DNA of 64,000 nt from Antedon bifida (taxonomy: Eukaryota; Echinodermata; Crinoidea; Comatulida; Antedonidae): assembly GCA_963402885.1 (NCBI GenBank), contig OY727102.1:1736001-1800000 (forward strand), written 5' to 3'. Positions within the stretch are counted from its first letter, which is position 1. Every line of letters begins with the position of its first letter. Below, piece by piece: positions 33,901-48,900 of this stretch. The translations under genes and the position numbers were made by a program. The notes beneath the pieces are model-generated. The model made no database searches. It was not told the DNA's origin and worked only from the letters and a program-made list of their open reading frames with translations.

Positions 33901-36900
33901 GCGCAACTATGACGTCATTCAAAAATAGGAGGTGCACAACTTCACGTAAATGCCCATATGTTGTCAAAGTTATGAAATGTTATGTTTACACATTTTAGAG
34001 AAACGTGACTCACAAAAAGGAAGGAAGGATCCAAGAATAATACAGAAAACTAGATTTGAACTCGTCACTTTGACGAGTTCGGGTTATCCGCGCAAACGCA
34101 ACATGCACATACTTAACTATATGAACCTCGACAATTATTATGCCATCCTATGTCATGAAATAAATATGTTTACAGTGCTGAATTGTACCTATTATGTAGC
34201 ATACACCATATTACAGTATTTTACAGAATAAACTGTATATGTTATATACAGTGTAGCATAGACAAAATTACGAGACCCATATTTTAAATCCAATTTTTAA
34301 CACGATGACGTCATCAAATTGACATATAAAGATAACAATTTTAGAAGATAATTATCTAAAAATTTACATTAAAACAAATTTGAAGAATTTTGGGCACGTA
34401 AAAGTGAGATGCGCTCTCGTTTAAACGCAATGAACTTTTACGCAAGAGATGAAAATATGACTTTTTGAATTCAACTGGCCATATGATGACGTCACAACAT
34501 CTGATTGGCAAAATATTCACATCAATTCGTATCTACAATCCAATAGCTTCCAGAAAACGTTTTAATCATCATTATCACTTTTTATTCTGACGAGCTATAA
34601 CAGATTGAAATTTACTGTAAAGATGAAAAATAAGTGACCCACGTTATTTACGTTTTTAGACATGATGACGTCATAAAAATTAAAATATTTTTAATTCATG
34701 CGAAAGATAGTTGATTAACGTAGACAATATTAAAATTTCGGGGGAAATGGAATACGTATAACCGAGAAGCGCTTTGTTGAATTTGATGAGCAATAACGAA
34801 AGAGTAAAAAATCCTATATTTCACATTCGTGTGGCCATACGATGACGTCATAACATCCAAGAGGTAAAAATTCTGCATGAATTCATATCTACAACATATC
34901 TGCTTACATATTAAATTAAAAAAATTGGGGGTCATGGATGATCCTGAGGAGCTATAATAGATTCAAAATTGGCATTATTTTGACAATATTTATAACTTTT
35001 TCAACTAAAACGCGCGCAAATGGTATAAATCAACGTGTTCGTATGACGTCATTTTAATTTGAAATGATGTCAATCTTTTTTAAAATGACTAGGAAAGGCT
35101 GGAAAATCATAATTCAAGTGAAAAAACATGATTTTCATGCTCCGTGCGCACCATACGCGTAAACTTTTTCGCGTGCGCGGGAATTTTTGACATGCTCAAA
35201 ATATCATGATCAGCGTAGAAAGTTGATTAGAAATTAATTTTGCGCATTTTGAAACTTTAAATGCGCGTGCGCGCGTAACTTCTTGTTAAACATGCCATTT
35301 TTAATCCATAGAAAGTTTGCCCTTGATATGACTTAAATTTTCACCAAGTGTCAATACAAAATGACTTTTGGTTTATAATCTATGACCAAACATTGAAACT
35401 CATAAAATCGCGCGTAACTTACGCTACGCGACTCTAACGTCATATAACGAAGTTTCCTGCACATCTACAGCTACAGATCAATCTTATGACAAAGTTATAC
35501 AATCTTATGTTGACAAGGGTGAGAGATATGCGTGCAACAAAATTCCGGGAAAGAAAGAAGAACAAAGATGATGAAAAAAAAGATATTTACAATCACATGG
35601 GTTATCCTGCAACTAAGTTGCGGATAACCAACTAGATTTGAACTCGTCACTTTGACGAGTTCGGGTTATCCGCGCAAACGCAACATGCACATACGTTTAA
35701 AATATATGAACGCCGACAATTATTATACCATCTTATGACATGAATTAAATATGTTTACAGTGCTGAATTGTACCTATTTTGTAGCATACAGCATATTACA
35801 GTATTTACAGAATACATTGTATGTTATATACAGTGCAGCATAGACGAAATTTCGAGACCCATCTTTTAAATCCAATTATTAACAAGATGACGTCATCAAA
35901 TTGACATATAAAGATAACAATTTTTGAAGATAATTATCTAAATAATTACATTAATACAAATTTGAAGAATTTTGAGCACGTAAAAGTGAGATGCGCTCTC
36001 GTTTAAATGCAATGAACTTTTACGCAAGAGATGAAAATATGACTTTTTGAATTCAACTGGCCATATGATGACGTCACAACATCTGTTTGGCAAAATATTC
36101 ACATGAATTTGTATCTACAATCCAATAGCTTCCAGAAAACGTTTTAATCATGATTATCACTTTTTATTCTGACGAGTTATAACAGATTGAAATTTACTGT
36201 AAAGATGAAAATAGGTGACCCACGTTATTTACATTTTTAGACATGATGACGTCATAAAAATTAAAATATTTTTAACTCATGCGAAAGATAGTTGATTGAC
36301 CTAGACAGTATTAAAATATATGAGGAAATGGAATACGTATAAGCGAGATGCGCTCTATTTAATGTAATGAACAATAACGAAACAGTCAAAAATCCAATAT
36401 TTTACATTCGTGTGGCCATACGATGACGTCATAACATCCGAGGGGTAAAGATTCTGCATGAATTCATATCTACAACATATCTGCTTCTATATTAAATTAA
36501 AAAAATTGGGGGTAACGGTTGATCCTGAGGAGCTATAATAGATTCAAAATAGGCATAATTTTGACAAAATTTTGTCACTTTTGCAACTAAAGCGCGCGCA
36601 AATGGTCTAAATCAACGTGTTCATATGACCGTCATTTTAATTTGAAATGATGTAAATCTTTTTTAAAATGACTAAGAAAGGCTGTAAAATCATAATTCAA
36701 GAAAAAAACACATGATTTTCATGCTCCGTGCGCACCTTACGCGTAATTTTTTTCGCGCGCGTGGGAATTTTTGACATGTTTAAATTGTCATGATCAGCGT
36801 AGAAAGTTGATTAGAAATTAATTTTGTGCATTTTTAAATTTTAAATGCGCGTGAAAGAAAGTTTGCCCTTGATATGACTTAAATTTTCACTAAGTGTCAA

Positions 36901-39900
36901 AACAAAATGACTTTTGGTTTATAATCTATGATCAATCATTGAAATTCATAAAATCGCGCGTAACTTACGCTGCGCGACTCTAACGTCATTAAAAATATGG
37001 AGGTGCACAACTTCAGGTAAATGTCCATATAATGACAAAGTTATACAAAAGATATATTCACAAGCAATAGGGGATATGCGACGCACAAAAATCCGGGAAA
37101 GAAAGAAGAATAACAAAGAAGATGAAGATGAAAAAAAAGATATTTACAATCACATGGGTTATCCGCAACTAAGTTGCGGATAACCAAAAACTATTGATCC
37201 CATACAATAACAAGGAGTTATCCGCTTGGTATACCAAGCGGATAACTAATTACCTTATGTTAGTGATTCACCATCCTGTATGAGGCATGTCACTATTTCT
37301 AAGGTACGTTTATATGTACTATTCACATACAAATGAAGTGGAGTGTCTCCATCCTTGATGAACAAAATCATAATCATAAGTTCAATAATATTGATAACAG
37401 CTATAAGTAATTGATAAGTACTAAATAGACAACCAATAAATGTATAGCAAAACATATCAAATCACAAATGGTAAAGTATACTGTGTGTAATCTCTTGCAA
37501 CTTAATCCTGTAGTAAATTTGTTGCAGTTAAGTTCATTAGTTATCCGCTTGGTAGAGCCAAGCGGATAACTCCTTGTTATTGTATGGGATCAATATTTTT
37601 GGTTATCCGCAACTTAGTTGCGGATAACCCATGTGATTGTAAATATCTTTTTTTTCATCTTCATCTTCTTTGTTATTCTTCTTTCTTTCCCGGATTTTTG
37701 TGCGTCGCATATCCCCTATTGCTTGTGAATATATCTTTTGTATAACTTTGTCATTATATGGACATTTACCTGAAGTTGTGCACCTCCATATTTTTAATGA
37801 CGTTAGAGTCGCGCAGCGTAAGTTACGCGCGATTTTATGAATTTCAATGATTGATCATAGATTATAAACCAAAAGTCATTTTGTTTTGACACTTAGTGAA
37901 AATTTAAGTCATATCAAGGGCAAACTTTCTATGGATTAAAAATGACATGTTTCACAAGAAGTTACGCGCGCACGCGCATTTAAAATTTAAAAATGTGCAA
38001 AATTAATTTCTAATCAACTTTCTACGCTGATCATGACAATTTAAACATGTCAAAAATTCCCACGCGCGCGAAAAAAATTACGCGTAAGGTGCGCACGGAG
38101 CATGAAAATTATGTGTTTTTTTCTTGAATTATGATTTTACAGCCTTTCTTAGTCATTTTAAAAAAGATTTACATCATTTCAAATTAAAATGACGTCATAC
38201 GAACACGTTGATTTAGACCATTTGCGCGCGCTTTAGTTGCAAAAGTGACAACATTTTGTCAAAATTATGCCTATTTTGAATCTATTATAGCTCCTCAGGA
38301 TCAACCGTTACCCCCAATTTTTTTTATTTAATATGTAAGCAGATATGTTGTAGATATGAATTCATGCAGAATCTTTACCCCTCGGATGTTATGACGTCAT
38401 CGTATGGCCACACGAATGTAAAATATTGGATTTTTGACTGTTTCGTTATTGCTCATTACATTAAATAGAGCGCATCTCGCTTATACGTATTCCATTTCCT
38501 CATATATTTTAATACTGTCTAGGTCAATCAGCTATCTTTCGCATGAGTTAAAAATATTTTAATTTTTATGACGTCATCATGTCTAAAAATGTAAATAACG
38601 TGGGTCACCTATTTTCATCTTTACAGTAAATTTCAATCTGTTATAACTCGTCAGAATAAAAAGTGATAATCATGATTAAAACGTTTTCTGGAAGCTATTG
38701 GATTGTAGATACAAATTCATGTGAATATTTTGCCAAACAGATGTTGTGACGTCATCATATGGCCAGTTGAATTCAAAAAGTCATATTTTCATCTCTTGCG
38801 TAAAAGTTCATTGCATTTAAACGAGAGCGCATCTCACTTTTACGTGCTCAAAATTCTTCAAATTTGTATTAATGTAATTATTTAGATAATTATCTTCAAA
38901 AATTGTTATCTTTATATGTCAATTTGATGACGTCATCTTGTCAATAATTGGATTTAAAAGATGGGTCTCGAAATTTCGTCTATGCTGCACTGTATATAAC
39001 ATACAATGTATTCTGTAAATACTGTAATATGCTGTATGCTACAAAATAGGTACAATTCAGCACTGTAAACATATTTAATTCATGTCATAAGATGGTATAA
39101 TAATTGTCGGCGTTCATATATTTTAAACGTATGTGCATGTTGCGTTTGCGCGGATAACCCGAACTCGTCAAAGTGACGAGTTCAAATCTAGTTTTTCTGT
39201 ATTATTCTTGGATCCTTCCTTCCTTTTTGTGAGTCGCGTTTCTCTAAAATGTGTAAACATAACATTTCATAACTTTGACAACATATGGGCATTTACGTGA
39301 AGTTGTGCACCTCCTATTTTTGAATGACGTCATAGTTGCGCAACGTGACTTACGCGCAATTTTATGAATTTCAATGATTGATTATAGATTAAAAACCAAA
39401 AGTCATTTAGTATTGACACTTTGACAAAATTTAAGTCATATCAGGGGCAAACTTTCTACGGATTAAAAATGGCATGTTTCACAAGAAGTTACGCGCGCAC
39501 GCGCATTTAAAATTTCAAAATGCGCAAAATTAATTTCTAATCAACTTTTTATGCGTTTCTTGTCATTTTGAGCATGTCAAAAATTCCCACGGGCGCGCAA
39601 TTTTTTACGCACGCTGTGCGCACGTAGCGTTAAAAACATATTTTTTTCTCTTGAATTATATTTTTCAAGTCTTTCCTAGTAATTTTGAAAACAATTTAGA
39701 CCTTTTCCAGTTTAAATAACGCCATACGAACACGTTGAATTAGACAATTCGTGCGCGTTTTTTATGAAAAAGCTTAAAAAATCGTCAAAATTATGTCTTT
39801 TTTTAAACAGTCATAGTTTCTAAAGTAAACCGTGAACCGTTTATTTTTATTACAAAATCTAGAAGTTGATGAGTTGTAGATATCGGATCATGCATCGATA

Positions 39901-42900
39901 AGGCTAAAAAAACATTGTGACGTCATCGTATGGCCACACGAATGTAAAATATAGGATTTTTGTCTCTTTCGTTATTGCTCATCACATTCAATGGAGCGCA
40001 TCACGCTTATCTGTATTCCTTTTTCTCCTAAATTTATATATTGTGTAGGTCAATCAACTTTCTTTAGCATGAGATAAAAATATTTTAATTTTTATGACGT
40101 CATCATGCCTAAAAATTTTAATTACGTGGGTCATTAATTTCATCTTTACAGTAAATTTTAATCTGTAATAGCTCGTAAGAATAAAATGTGATAATCACGA
40201 TTAAAACGTTTTCTGGAAGCTATTGGATTGTAGATACGAATTCATGTAAACATTTTGCCAATCGGATGTTGTGACGTCATCATATGGCCAGTTGAATAAA
40301 AAAAGTCGTATTTTCATATTTTGCGTAATAGTTCATCACATTTAAAAGGGTGCGCATCTATATTTTACGTATTCAAATTTCTTCTACACGTTAATATGTT
40401 GTTCCTGAGATAATTTCCTCCAGAAATTGCTATTTAAGTGTTTCATTTTGATACCGTCGCCATGTTAAAAATTGGAATAAATGGCGGGTCCCGTAATTTC
40501 ACCTATTCTACACTGTATGTAATATGTATACAGATTATACTCTTTGCATGTATATACTATATGACACAAATTGACAGAATTCAGCACTAACAGCATATCA
40601 TATTCTTCAGTTCTTGTCATAATGCCATAATCCTTATCTGTGTGCAATATTCCAACGTATGACGTGCACGTGGCGTTTGTCGTTGTGCGGATAACTAACT
40701 CGTCAAAGTGACGAGTTTCATGTCTAGTATTATTCTTCTGTCTTTCTCCCTCACTTTTTGTGCAGAGCGTATCTCTAAAATGGGTAAACATAACATTTCA
40801 TAACTTTGTCAACATATGGGCATTTACGTGAAGTTGTGCACCTCCTATTTTTGAATGACGTCAGAGTTGCACAACATGACTTACGCGCGATTTTATGATT
40901 TTTTATGATTGCTCATAGACTAAAAACCAAGCATAATTTTGTTTTGACACTTTGTGAAAATTTAAGTCATATCAAGGGCAAACTTTTAGTTAACTAAAAA
41001 TGGCGTGTTTTACAAGAAGTTACGCGCGCACGCGCATTTAAAATTTTAAAATGCGCAAAATTAATTTCTAATCAACTTTTTACGCCATTCATGACATTTT
41101 GCGCATGTCAAAATTTCCCCCGCGCGCGAACAATTTTACGCGTGCAGTGCGCACGCAGCATGAAAATCATGTTTTTTTCTATTAAATTGTGATTTTCCAG
41201 CCTTTCCTAGTCATTTTTAAAAAGATTGACATCATTTCAAATTAAAATGACGTCATACGTACACGTTGATTTAGACCATTTGCATGCGTTTTAGTTGCAA
41301 AAGTTACAAAATATTGTCAAAATTATGCCTATTTTGAATCTATTATAGCTCCTCAGGATCAACCGTTACCCCCGAGTTTTTTAACTTAATATGTAAGCAG
41401 ATATGTTGTAGATATGAATTCATGCAGAATTTTTTCCTTACGGATGTTGTGACGTCATCGTATGGCCACACAAATGTAAAAAATAGGATTTTTGTCTCTT
41501 TCGTTATTGCTCATCACATTCAATGGAGCGCATCACGCTTATCTGTCTTCCATTTTCTCCGAGATTTTAATATTATCTAGGTCAATCAATTTTCTTTCGC
41601 ATGAGTTAAAAATATTTTAATTTTTATAACGTCATCATGCCTAAAAATTTAAATTACGTGGGTCATTAATTTTATCTTTACAGTAAATTTTAATCTGTTA
41701 TAGCTCGTAAGAATAAAATGTGATAATCACGATTAAAACGTTTTCTGGAAGCTATTGGATTGTAGATACGAATTCATGTGAACATTTGTCAATCAGATGT
41801 TGTGACGTCATCATATGACAAGTTTAATTAAAAAGGTCAAATTTTCATATTTTGCGTAATAGTTCATCACATTTAAAAGGGTGCGCATCTATATTTTATG
41901 TATTCAAATTTCTTCTACACGTTAATATGTTGTTCCTGAGATAATTTCCTTCTGAAATTGCTATCCAAGTGTTTCATTTTGATACCGTCGCCATGTTAAA
42001 AATTGGAATAAATGGCGGGTCCCGTAATTTCACCTATTCTACACTGTATGTAATATGTATACAGATTATACTGTTTGCATGTATATGCTATATGACACAA
42101 AATTGACAGAATTCAGCACTAACAGCATATCATATTCTTCAGTTCTTGTCATAATGCCATAATCTTTATCTGTGTGCAATATTCCAACGTATGATGTGAA
42201 CGTGGCGTTTGTCGTGCGGATAACTAACTCGTCAAAGTGACGAGTTTCATGTCTAGTTATAATTTACTGTCTGCCTTTGTTACAGTATCTTTACATAGTA
42301 ATTAATTATGCAATCTTATGAATCGGTATACCTAGTTTTGAAAATAATTAGTTATCCGCTTGGTAGAGCGGATAACTCCTTGTTATTGTATGGGATCAAT
42401 ATTTTTTTTCTGTATTATTCTTGGATCCTTCCTTCCTTTTTGTGAGTCGCGTTTCTCTAAAATGTGTAAACATAACATTTCATAACTTTGACAACATATG
42501 GGCATTTACGTGAAGTTGTGCACCTCCTATTTTTGAATGACGTCATAGTTGCGCAACGTGACTTACGCGCAATTTTATGAATTTCAATGATTGATTATAG
42601 ATTAAAAACCAAAAGTCATTTAGTATTGACACTTTGACAAAATTTAAGTCATATCAGGGGCAAACTTTCTACGGATTAAAAATGGCATTTTTCACAAGAA
42701 GTTACGCGCGCACGCGCATTTAAAATTTCAAAATGCGCAAAATTAATTTCTAATCAACTTTTTATGCGTTTCTTGTCATTTTGAGCATGTCAAAAATTCC
42801 CACGGGCGCGCAATTTTTTACGCACACGTAGCGTTAAAAACATATTTTTTTCTCTTGAATTATATTTTTCAAGTCTTTCCTAGTAATTTTGAAAACAATT

Positions 42901-45900
42901 TAGACCTTTTCCAGTTTAAATAACGCCATACGAACACGTTGAATTAGACAATTCGTGCGCGTTTTTTATGAAAAAGCTTAAAAAATCGTCAAAATTATGT
43001 CTTTTTTTAAACAGTCATAGTTTCTAAAGTAAACCGTGAACCGTTTATTTTTATTACAAAATCTAGAAGTTGATGAGTTGTAGATATCGGATCATGCATC
43101 GATAAGGCTAAAAAAACATTGTGACGTCATCGTATGGCCACACGAATGTAAAATATAGGATTTTTGTCTCTTTCGTTATTGCTCATCACATTCAATGGAG
43201 CGCATCACGCTTATCTGTATTCCTTTTTCTCCTAAATTTATATATTGTGTAGGTCAATCAACTTTCTTTAGCATGAGATAAAAATATTTTAATTTTTATG
43301 ACGTCATCATGCCTAAAAATTTTAATTACGTGGGTCATTAATTTCATCTTTACAGTAAATTTTAATCTGTAATAGCTCGTAAGAATAAAATGTGATAATC
43401 ACGATTAAAACGTTTTCTGGAAGCTATTGGATTGTAGATACGAATTCATGTAAACATTTTGCCAATCGGATGTTGTGACGTCATCATATGGCCAGTTGAA
43501 TAAAAAAAGGCGTATTTTCATATTTTGCGTAATAGTTCATCACATTTAAAAGGGTGCGCATCTATATTTTACGTATTCAAATTTCTTCTACACGTTAATA
43601 TGTTGTTCCTGAGATAATTTCCTCCAGAAATTGCTATTTAAGTGTTTCATTTTGATACCGTCGCCATGTTAAAAATTGGAATAAATGGCGGGTCCCGTAA
43701 TTTCACCTATTCTACACTGTATGTACCGTAATATGTATACAGATTATACTCTTTGCATGTATATACTATATGACACAAATTGACAGAATTCAGCACTAAC
43801 AGCATATCATATTCTTCAGTTCTTGTCATAATGCCATAATCTTTATCTGTGTGCAATATTCCAACGTATGACGTGCACGTGGCGTTTGTCGTTGTGCGGA
43901 TAACTAACTCGTCAAAGTGACGAGTTTCATGTCTAGTTCTATTTTGAAATTAGTAAATTATTTCTTTTTTGTTGATCCAATACAAGAAAACAAATAAGAA
44001 TGTGTAAGATTGTGCAAGTACTGTCATACAGTAATTGTATAATTGTGAAAAAAAAATACCTTATTTTGCAATGTTAGTGATTCACCATCCTGTATGAGGC
44101 ATGTCACTATTTCTAAGGTACGTTTATATGTACTATTCACATACAAATGAAGTGGGGTGTTTCCATCCTTGATGAACAAAATCATAATCATAAGTTCAAT
44201 AATATTGATAACAGCTATATAAGTAATTGATAAGTACTAAATAAACAACCAATAAATGTATAGCAAAACATATCTCATCACAAATGGTAAAGTATACTGT
44301 GTGTAATCTCTTGCAACTTAATCCTGTAGTGAATTTGTTGCAGTTAAGTTCATTATAATTTACTGTCTGCCTTTGTTACAGTATCTTTACTTAGTAATTA
44401 ATTATGCAATCTTATGAATCGTTATACCTAGTCTTGAAAATAATTTTATTTTGAAATTAGTAAATTATTTCTTTTTTGTTGATCCAATACAAGAAAACTA
44501 ATAAGTATGTGTAAGATTGTGTAAGTACTGTCATACAGTAATTGTATAATTGTTTAAAAAAAATTACCTTATTTTGCAATGTTAGTGTTTCACCATCCTG
44601 TATGAGGCATGTCACTATTTCAAAGGTAGGTGTTTCATATCTTCTACTCACATACAAATGAAGTGGAGTGTCTCCATCCTTGATGAACAAAATCATAATC
44701 ATAAGTTCAATAATATTGATAACAGCTATAAGTAATTGATAAGTACTAAATAGACAACCAATAAATGTATAGCAAAACATATCTCATCACAAATGGTAAA
44801 GTATACTGTGTGTAATCTCTTGCAACTTAATCCTGTAGTAAATTTGTTGCAGTTAAGTTCATTATAATTTACTGTCTGCCTTTGTTACAGTATCTTTACA
44901 TAGTAATTAATTATGCAATCTTATGAATCGGTATACCTAGTTTTGAAAATAATTTTATTTTGAAATTAGTAAATTATTTCTTTTTTGTTGATCCAATACA
45001 AGAAAACAAATAAGAATGTGTAAGATTGTGCAAGTACTGTCATACAGTAATTGTATAATTGTGAAAAAAAAATACCTTATTTTGCAATGTTAGTGATTCA
45101 CCATCCTGTATGAGGCATATCACTATTTCTAAGGTGCGTTTATATGTACTATTCACATACAAATGAAGTGGGGTGTTTCCATCCTTGATGAACAAAATCA
45201 TAATCATAAGTTCAATAATATTGATAACAGCTATATAAGTAATTGATAAGTACTAAATAAACAACCAATAAATGTATAGCAAAACATATCTCATCACAAA
45301 TGGTAAAGTATACTGTGTGTAATCTCTTGCAACTTAATCCTGTAGTAAATTTGTTGCAGTTAAGTTCATTATAATTTACTGTCTGCCTTTGTTACAGTAT
45401 CTTTACATAGTAATTAATTATGCAATCTTATGAATCATTATACCTAGTCTTGAAAATAATTTCATTATTGAAATTAGTAAATTATTTCTTTTTTTGTTGA
45501 TCCAATACAAGAAAACAAAAAGTATGTAATAAGTGTGTGAACGTTTGTGTATGTACAGTAAATGTATAATTGTGAAAAAAAAATTACCTTATTTTGTAAA
45601 TTTAATGATGTACCTTGCTGTATGAGGATTGTCACTATTTCCAAGGTACAATGTTTATTAACCAGATACAAATCAAGTGGAGTTTTTCCATACTGATGAA
45701 CAAAATCATATCATAAGTTCAATATATTGATGCTATATAAGTAATTGATAAGTGGTAAATAGGCAACCAATAAAAGCCGTAAAGTATACTGTGTGTATTC
45801 TCTTGCAACTTAATCCTGTAGTAAATTTGTTGCAGTTAAGTTCATTATAATTTACGTCATTGTCTACCTTTGTTACAATATATTTAAATAGTAATTTATG

Positions 45901-48900
45901 CAATCTTATGAATTGTTATACCTAGTCTTGAAAATAATTTCATTATTGAAATTAGTAAATTATTTCTTCTTTGTTGATCCAATACAAGAAAACAAATAAG
46001 TATGTAATAAGGATGTATAAGTTTGTATAATTGTGAACAAAAACAATTACCTTATTTTGCAATGATAATGATGCACTTTGCTTAATGAGGACTTTCACTA
46101 TTTCCAAGGTACAATCTGTATATTTATGTAGATACAAATGAAGTGGAGTTTCGCCATCCTTGAACAAAATCATAAGTTCAATATATTGATGCTATATAAG
46201 TACCTTTGTTAGGAGGCCAAGTTGAGCCGCTGACAAATTGAGCCGCCGCTAGAAAAACATTATTTTTTATAAAACGCCAAATGCTAACTTTCAGTGTGTG
46301 AACGTTTGTTTATGTACTGTCATACAGTAGTTGTATAATTGTAAAAATTACCTTATTTTGCAAAGTTAATGATGCACCTTGCTGTATGAGAAATGTCACT
46401 ATTTCCAAGGTGCAATAATTACTATACACACACAAATGAAGTGGAGTGTTTCCATTCTTGATGAAAAGAATCATATCATAAGTTCAACATATTGATGCAA
46501 TATAAGTAATTGATAAGTGCTAACCAATAAATGTATATGCAAAACACATCTCATCACAAATGGTAAAATATACGGTGTGTAATCTCTTGCAACTTAATCC
46601 TGTAGTAAATTTGTTGCAGTTAAGTTCATTATAATTCACGTCATTGTCTACCTTTGTTACAATATATTTAAATAGTAATTTATGCAATCTTATGAATCGT
46701 TATACCTAGTTTTGAAAATAATTTCATTATTGAAATTAGTAAATTATTTCTTCTTTGTTGATCCAATACAAAAAAACAAATAAGTATGTAATAAGTATGT
46801 ATAAGATTGTATAATATGTGAAAAAATTACCTTATTTTGCAATGATAATGATGCACTTTGCTTAATGAGGACTTCCACTATTTCCAAGGTACAATCTCCA
46901 TAATTCAGATAACAATGAAGTGGAGTGTTGCCATCCTTGAACAAAATCATAAGTTCAATATATTGATGCTATATAAGTTGTTAGGAGGCCAAGTTGAGCC
47001 GCCGACAAATTGAGCCGCCGCTAGAAAAACTTATTTTTTATGAAACGCCAAATGCTAACTTTCACCGGTGCTCGTTTTTTTTAATAGATGTATATTCAAA
47101 AGTTAATATCATGGTTTTTAGTATTACAATTAATCAAAAATTACATTGTTAAATTGTCACTCATCCCGATGATATGCAAATAAGCTTAAATATGCAAATT
47201 AGGGTGAAATTACAGGGTTACCGTATCTCAAAAACTACTAGTCCGAGAAATTTGATTTTTACTGATTCATTCAAAATGTATATATTTATATTTTAGTGTA
47301 GGCTGGTATGTCGTTTATATGAATGTCGTGTATATTTTTTGTTAAAAGCAAACTTTGACTTTATTTCATATCTTGATAATATAAGGAATGAAAAAAAATA
47401 TGTTGCCATTTTTTCAAAAGACATTTAAAGGACCAAATTCAAGATGGCCGCCAACATTCAAATAACCCTATTAAAAATCAGAATATCACCAATAATACAA
47501 ATTATAAATGTGGAACAAGTCCGTTTTGATGGTATTACTGTACCCATTATACAATCTTAAGTATGTAAAGCGATTATCTGTCGGCCATCTTGGATTTCAA
47601 AATGGCCGCCACTAAAAATTAAATTCTTTAAATAATTTTTTTTAAATATGTGTGCATAAATTGTTGTTTGTACACAATGTTCTAAATTTGTCACTTCTCC
47701 CAGGATTGCCTAAATATAAGGCTGTCTAAAGTTGTCAATGTTCTCTATATAACAGATATATAATACCCAACTATGACTCTTAAATTAAATAATCGTTCAA
47801 AGTTAAAGTTGCAAAAGTATGGAACAACTTACCAATTTATATCAAATATTCAACAACAATTACGTCTAACTAGAGGGTGAGCTCGCTTCGCTCGCTCCCC
47901 TCTAGTAAGTGTAAACGATGGTTCTCGGAATGATAATGACTCGGGTAAAAAGGTTTTAGAAGGACGTTCTCCTTGTACGTTTTATGTCGGTTACCATTAT
48001 TGAAAATGCTTGACATTCGAAAAACTAAACCTACTCTGTTTCACAGTGTCTTAGATGATTAATAACATTTTAAAGTATAGTGTTTATTGTTTGGTAGGGC
48101 CCTTATATGGCGGAGGTCGGGAGGCAGATATCATTTGAGGGAGATGCTTGTTCGAGGGATTTTTTAGTTTTAATAATATCGTAACATTTATAATCAAATA
48201 AAATCCTCTAATAGATATGAAAAGTGGTAAAAAATAATAACAAATGCTTGTTAAATTGTAGTTAACCGTGTGATGAATTCTATTACAAATAGTATAATTG
48301 TGTTACTATAAATATAATACAATATTGTGTGTATAAATGTGGATGGACGTTTACCTGAAACCAGGTAGTTGCAAGGTGAACCTGTGAACTCATCGTGAAC
48401 CTGGAAATTACTTTGATCGCGTACAATTGAAATTGAGTTGAAAATCTACCGATGAAATCAGAAATTTTTTTTTAAAACTCTTTATAATATATTCCTAAGA
48501 TATGGAACAATATCGTAAAAGTGAAAACTGTTTTACATTTCGCGGTACATCTGAGATAGGCCTAGTTCAGGTAGGTATCCAAGGCAGAGATTTGTTCAAA
48601 AGTTTTTCCATTGTGCTTGCCTATGTCAGAATTAACCATAATTTATATATAGATTCTAAATTACAGATTTCATTTCTTTTCATGAAACTGAAACTTGACA
48701 GGAAACAGGACCACAATATAAAACAAGTGCATTTATACCTTATTGTGAAATCCTGTATAAATATGATGTTAAATAATAAATGCGTTATTGCTATGTAATT
48801 CAATGTCTGAACCTTTAGGGCCATAGTCACCAGTATCATGGTTGGTAAGTTTTTAACCTGTCAACTTTTGGCAGAAGCTTGAAGGCAATACAGATACAGC

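Noticed and set aside
29098..40791. Shared frame of about 70-108 aa in A elements, reading [14 protein letters not shown]
   Set aside because: It begins in the 3' terminal hairpin of each A copy, lacks any recognisable domain and decays between copies. It is a by-product of element similarity.
29102..43936. A/B elements as ordinary cut-and-paste MITEs
   Set aside because: The ends are not simple terminal inverted repeats, and empty sites show no target duplication.
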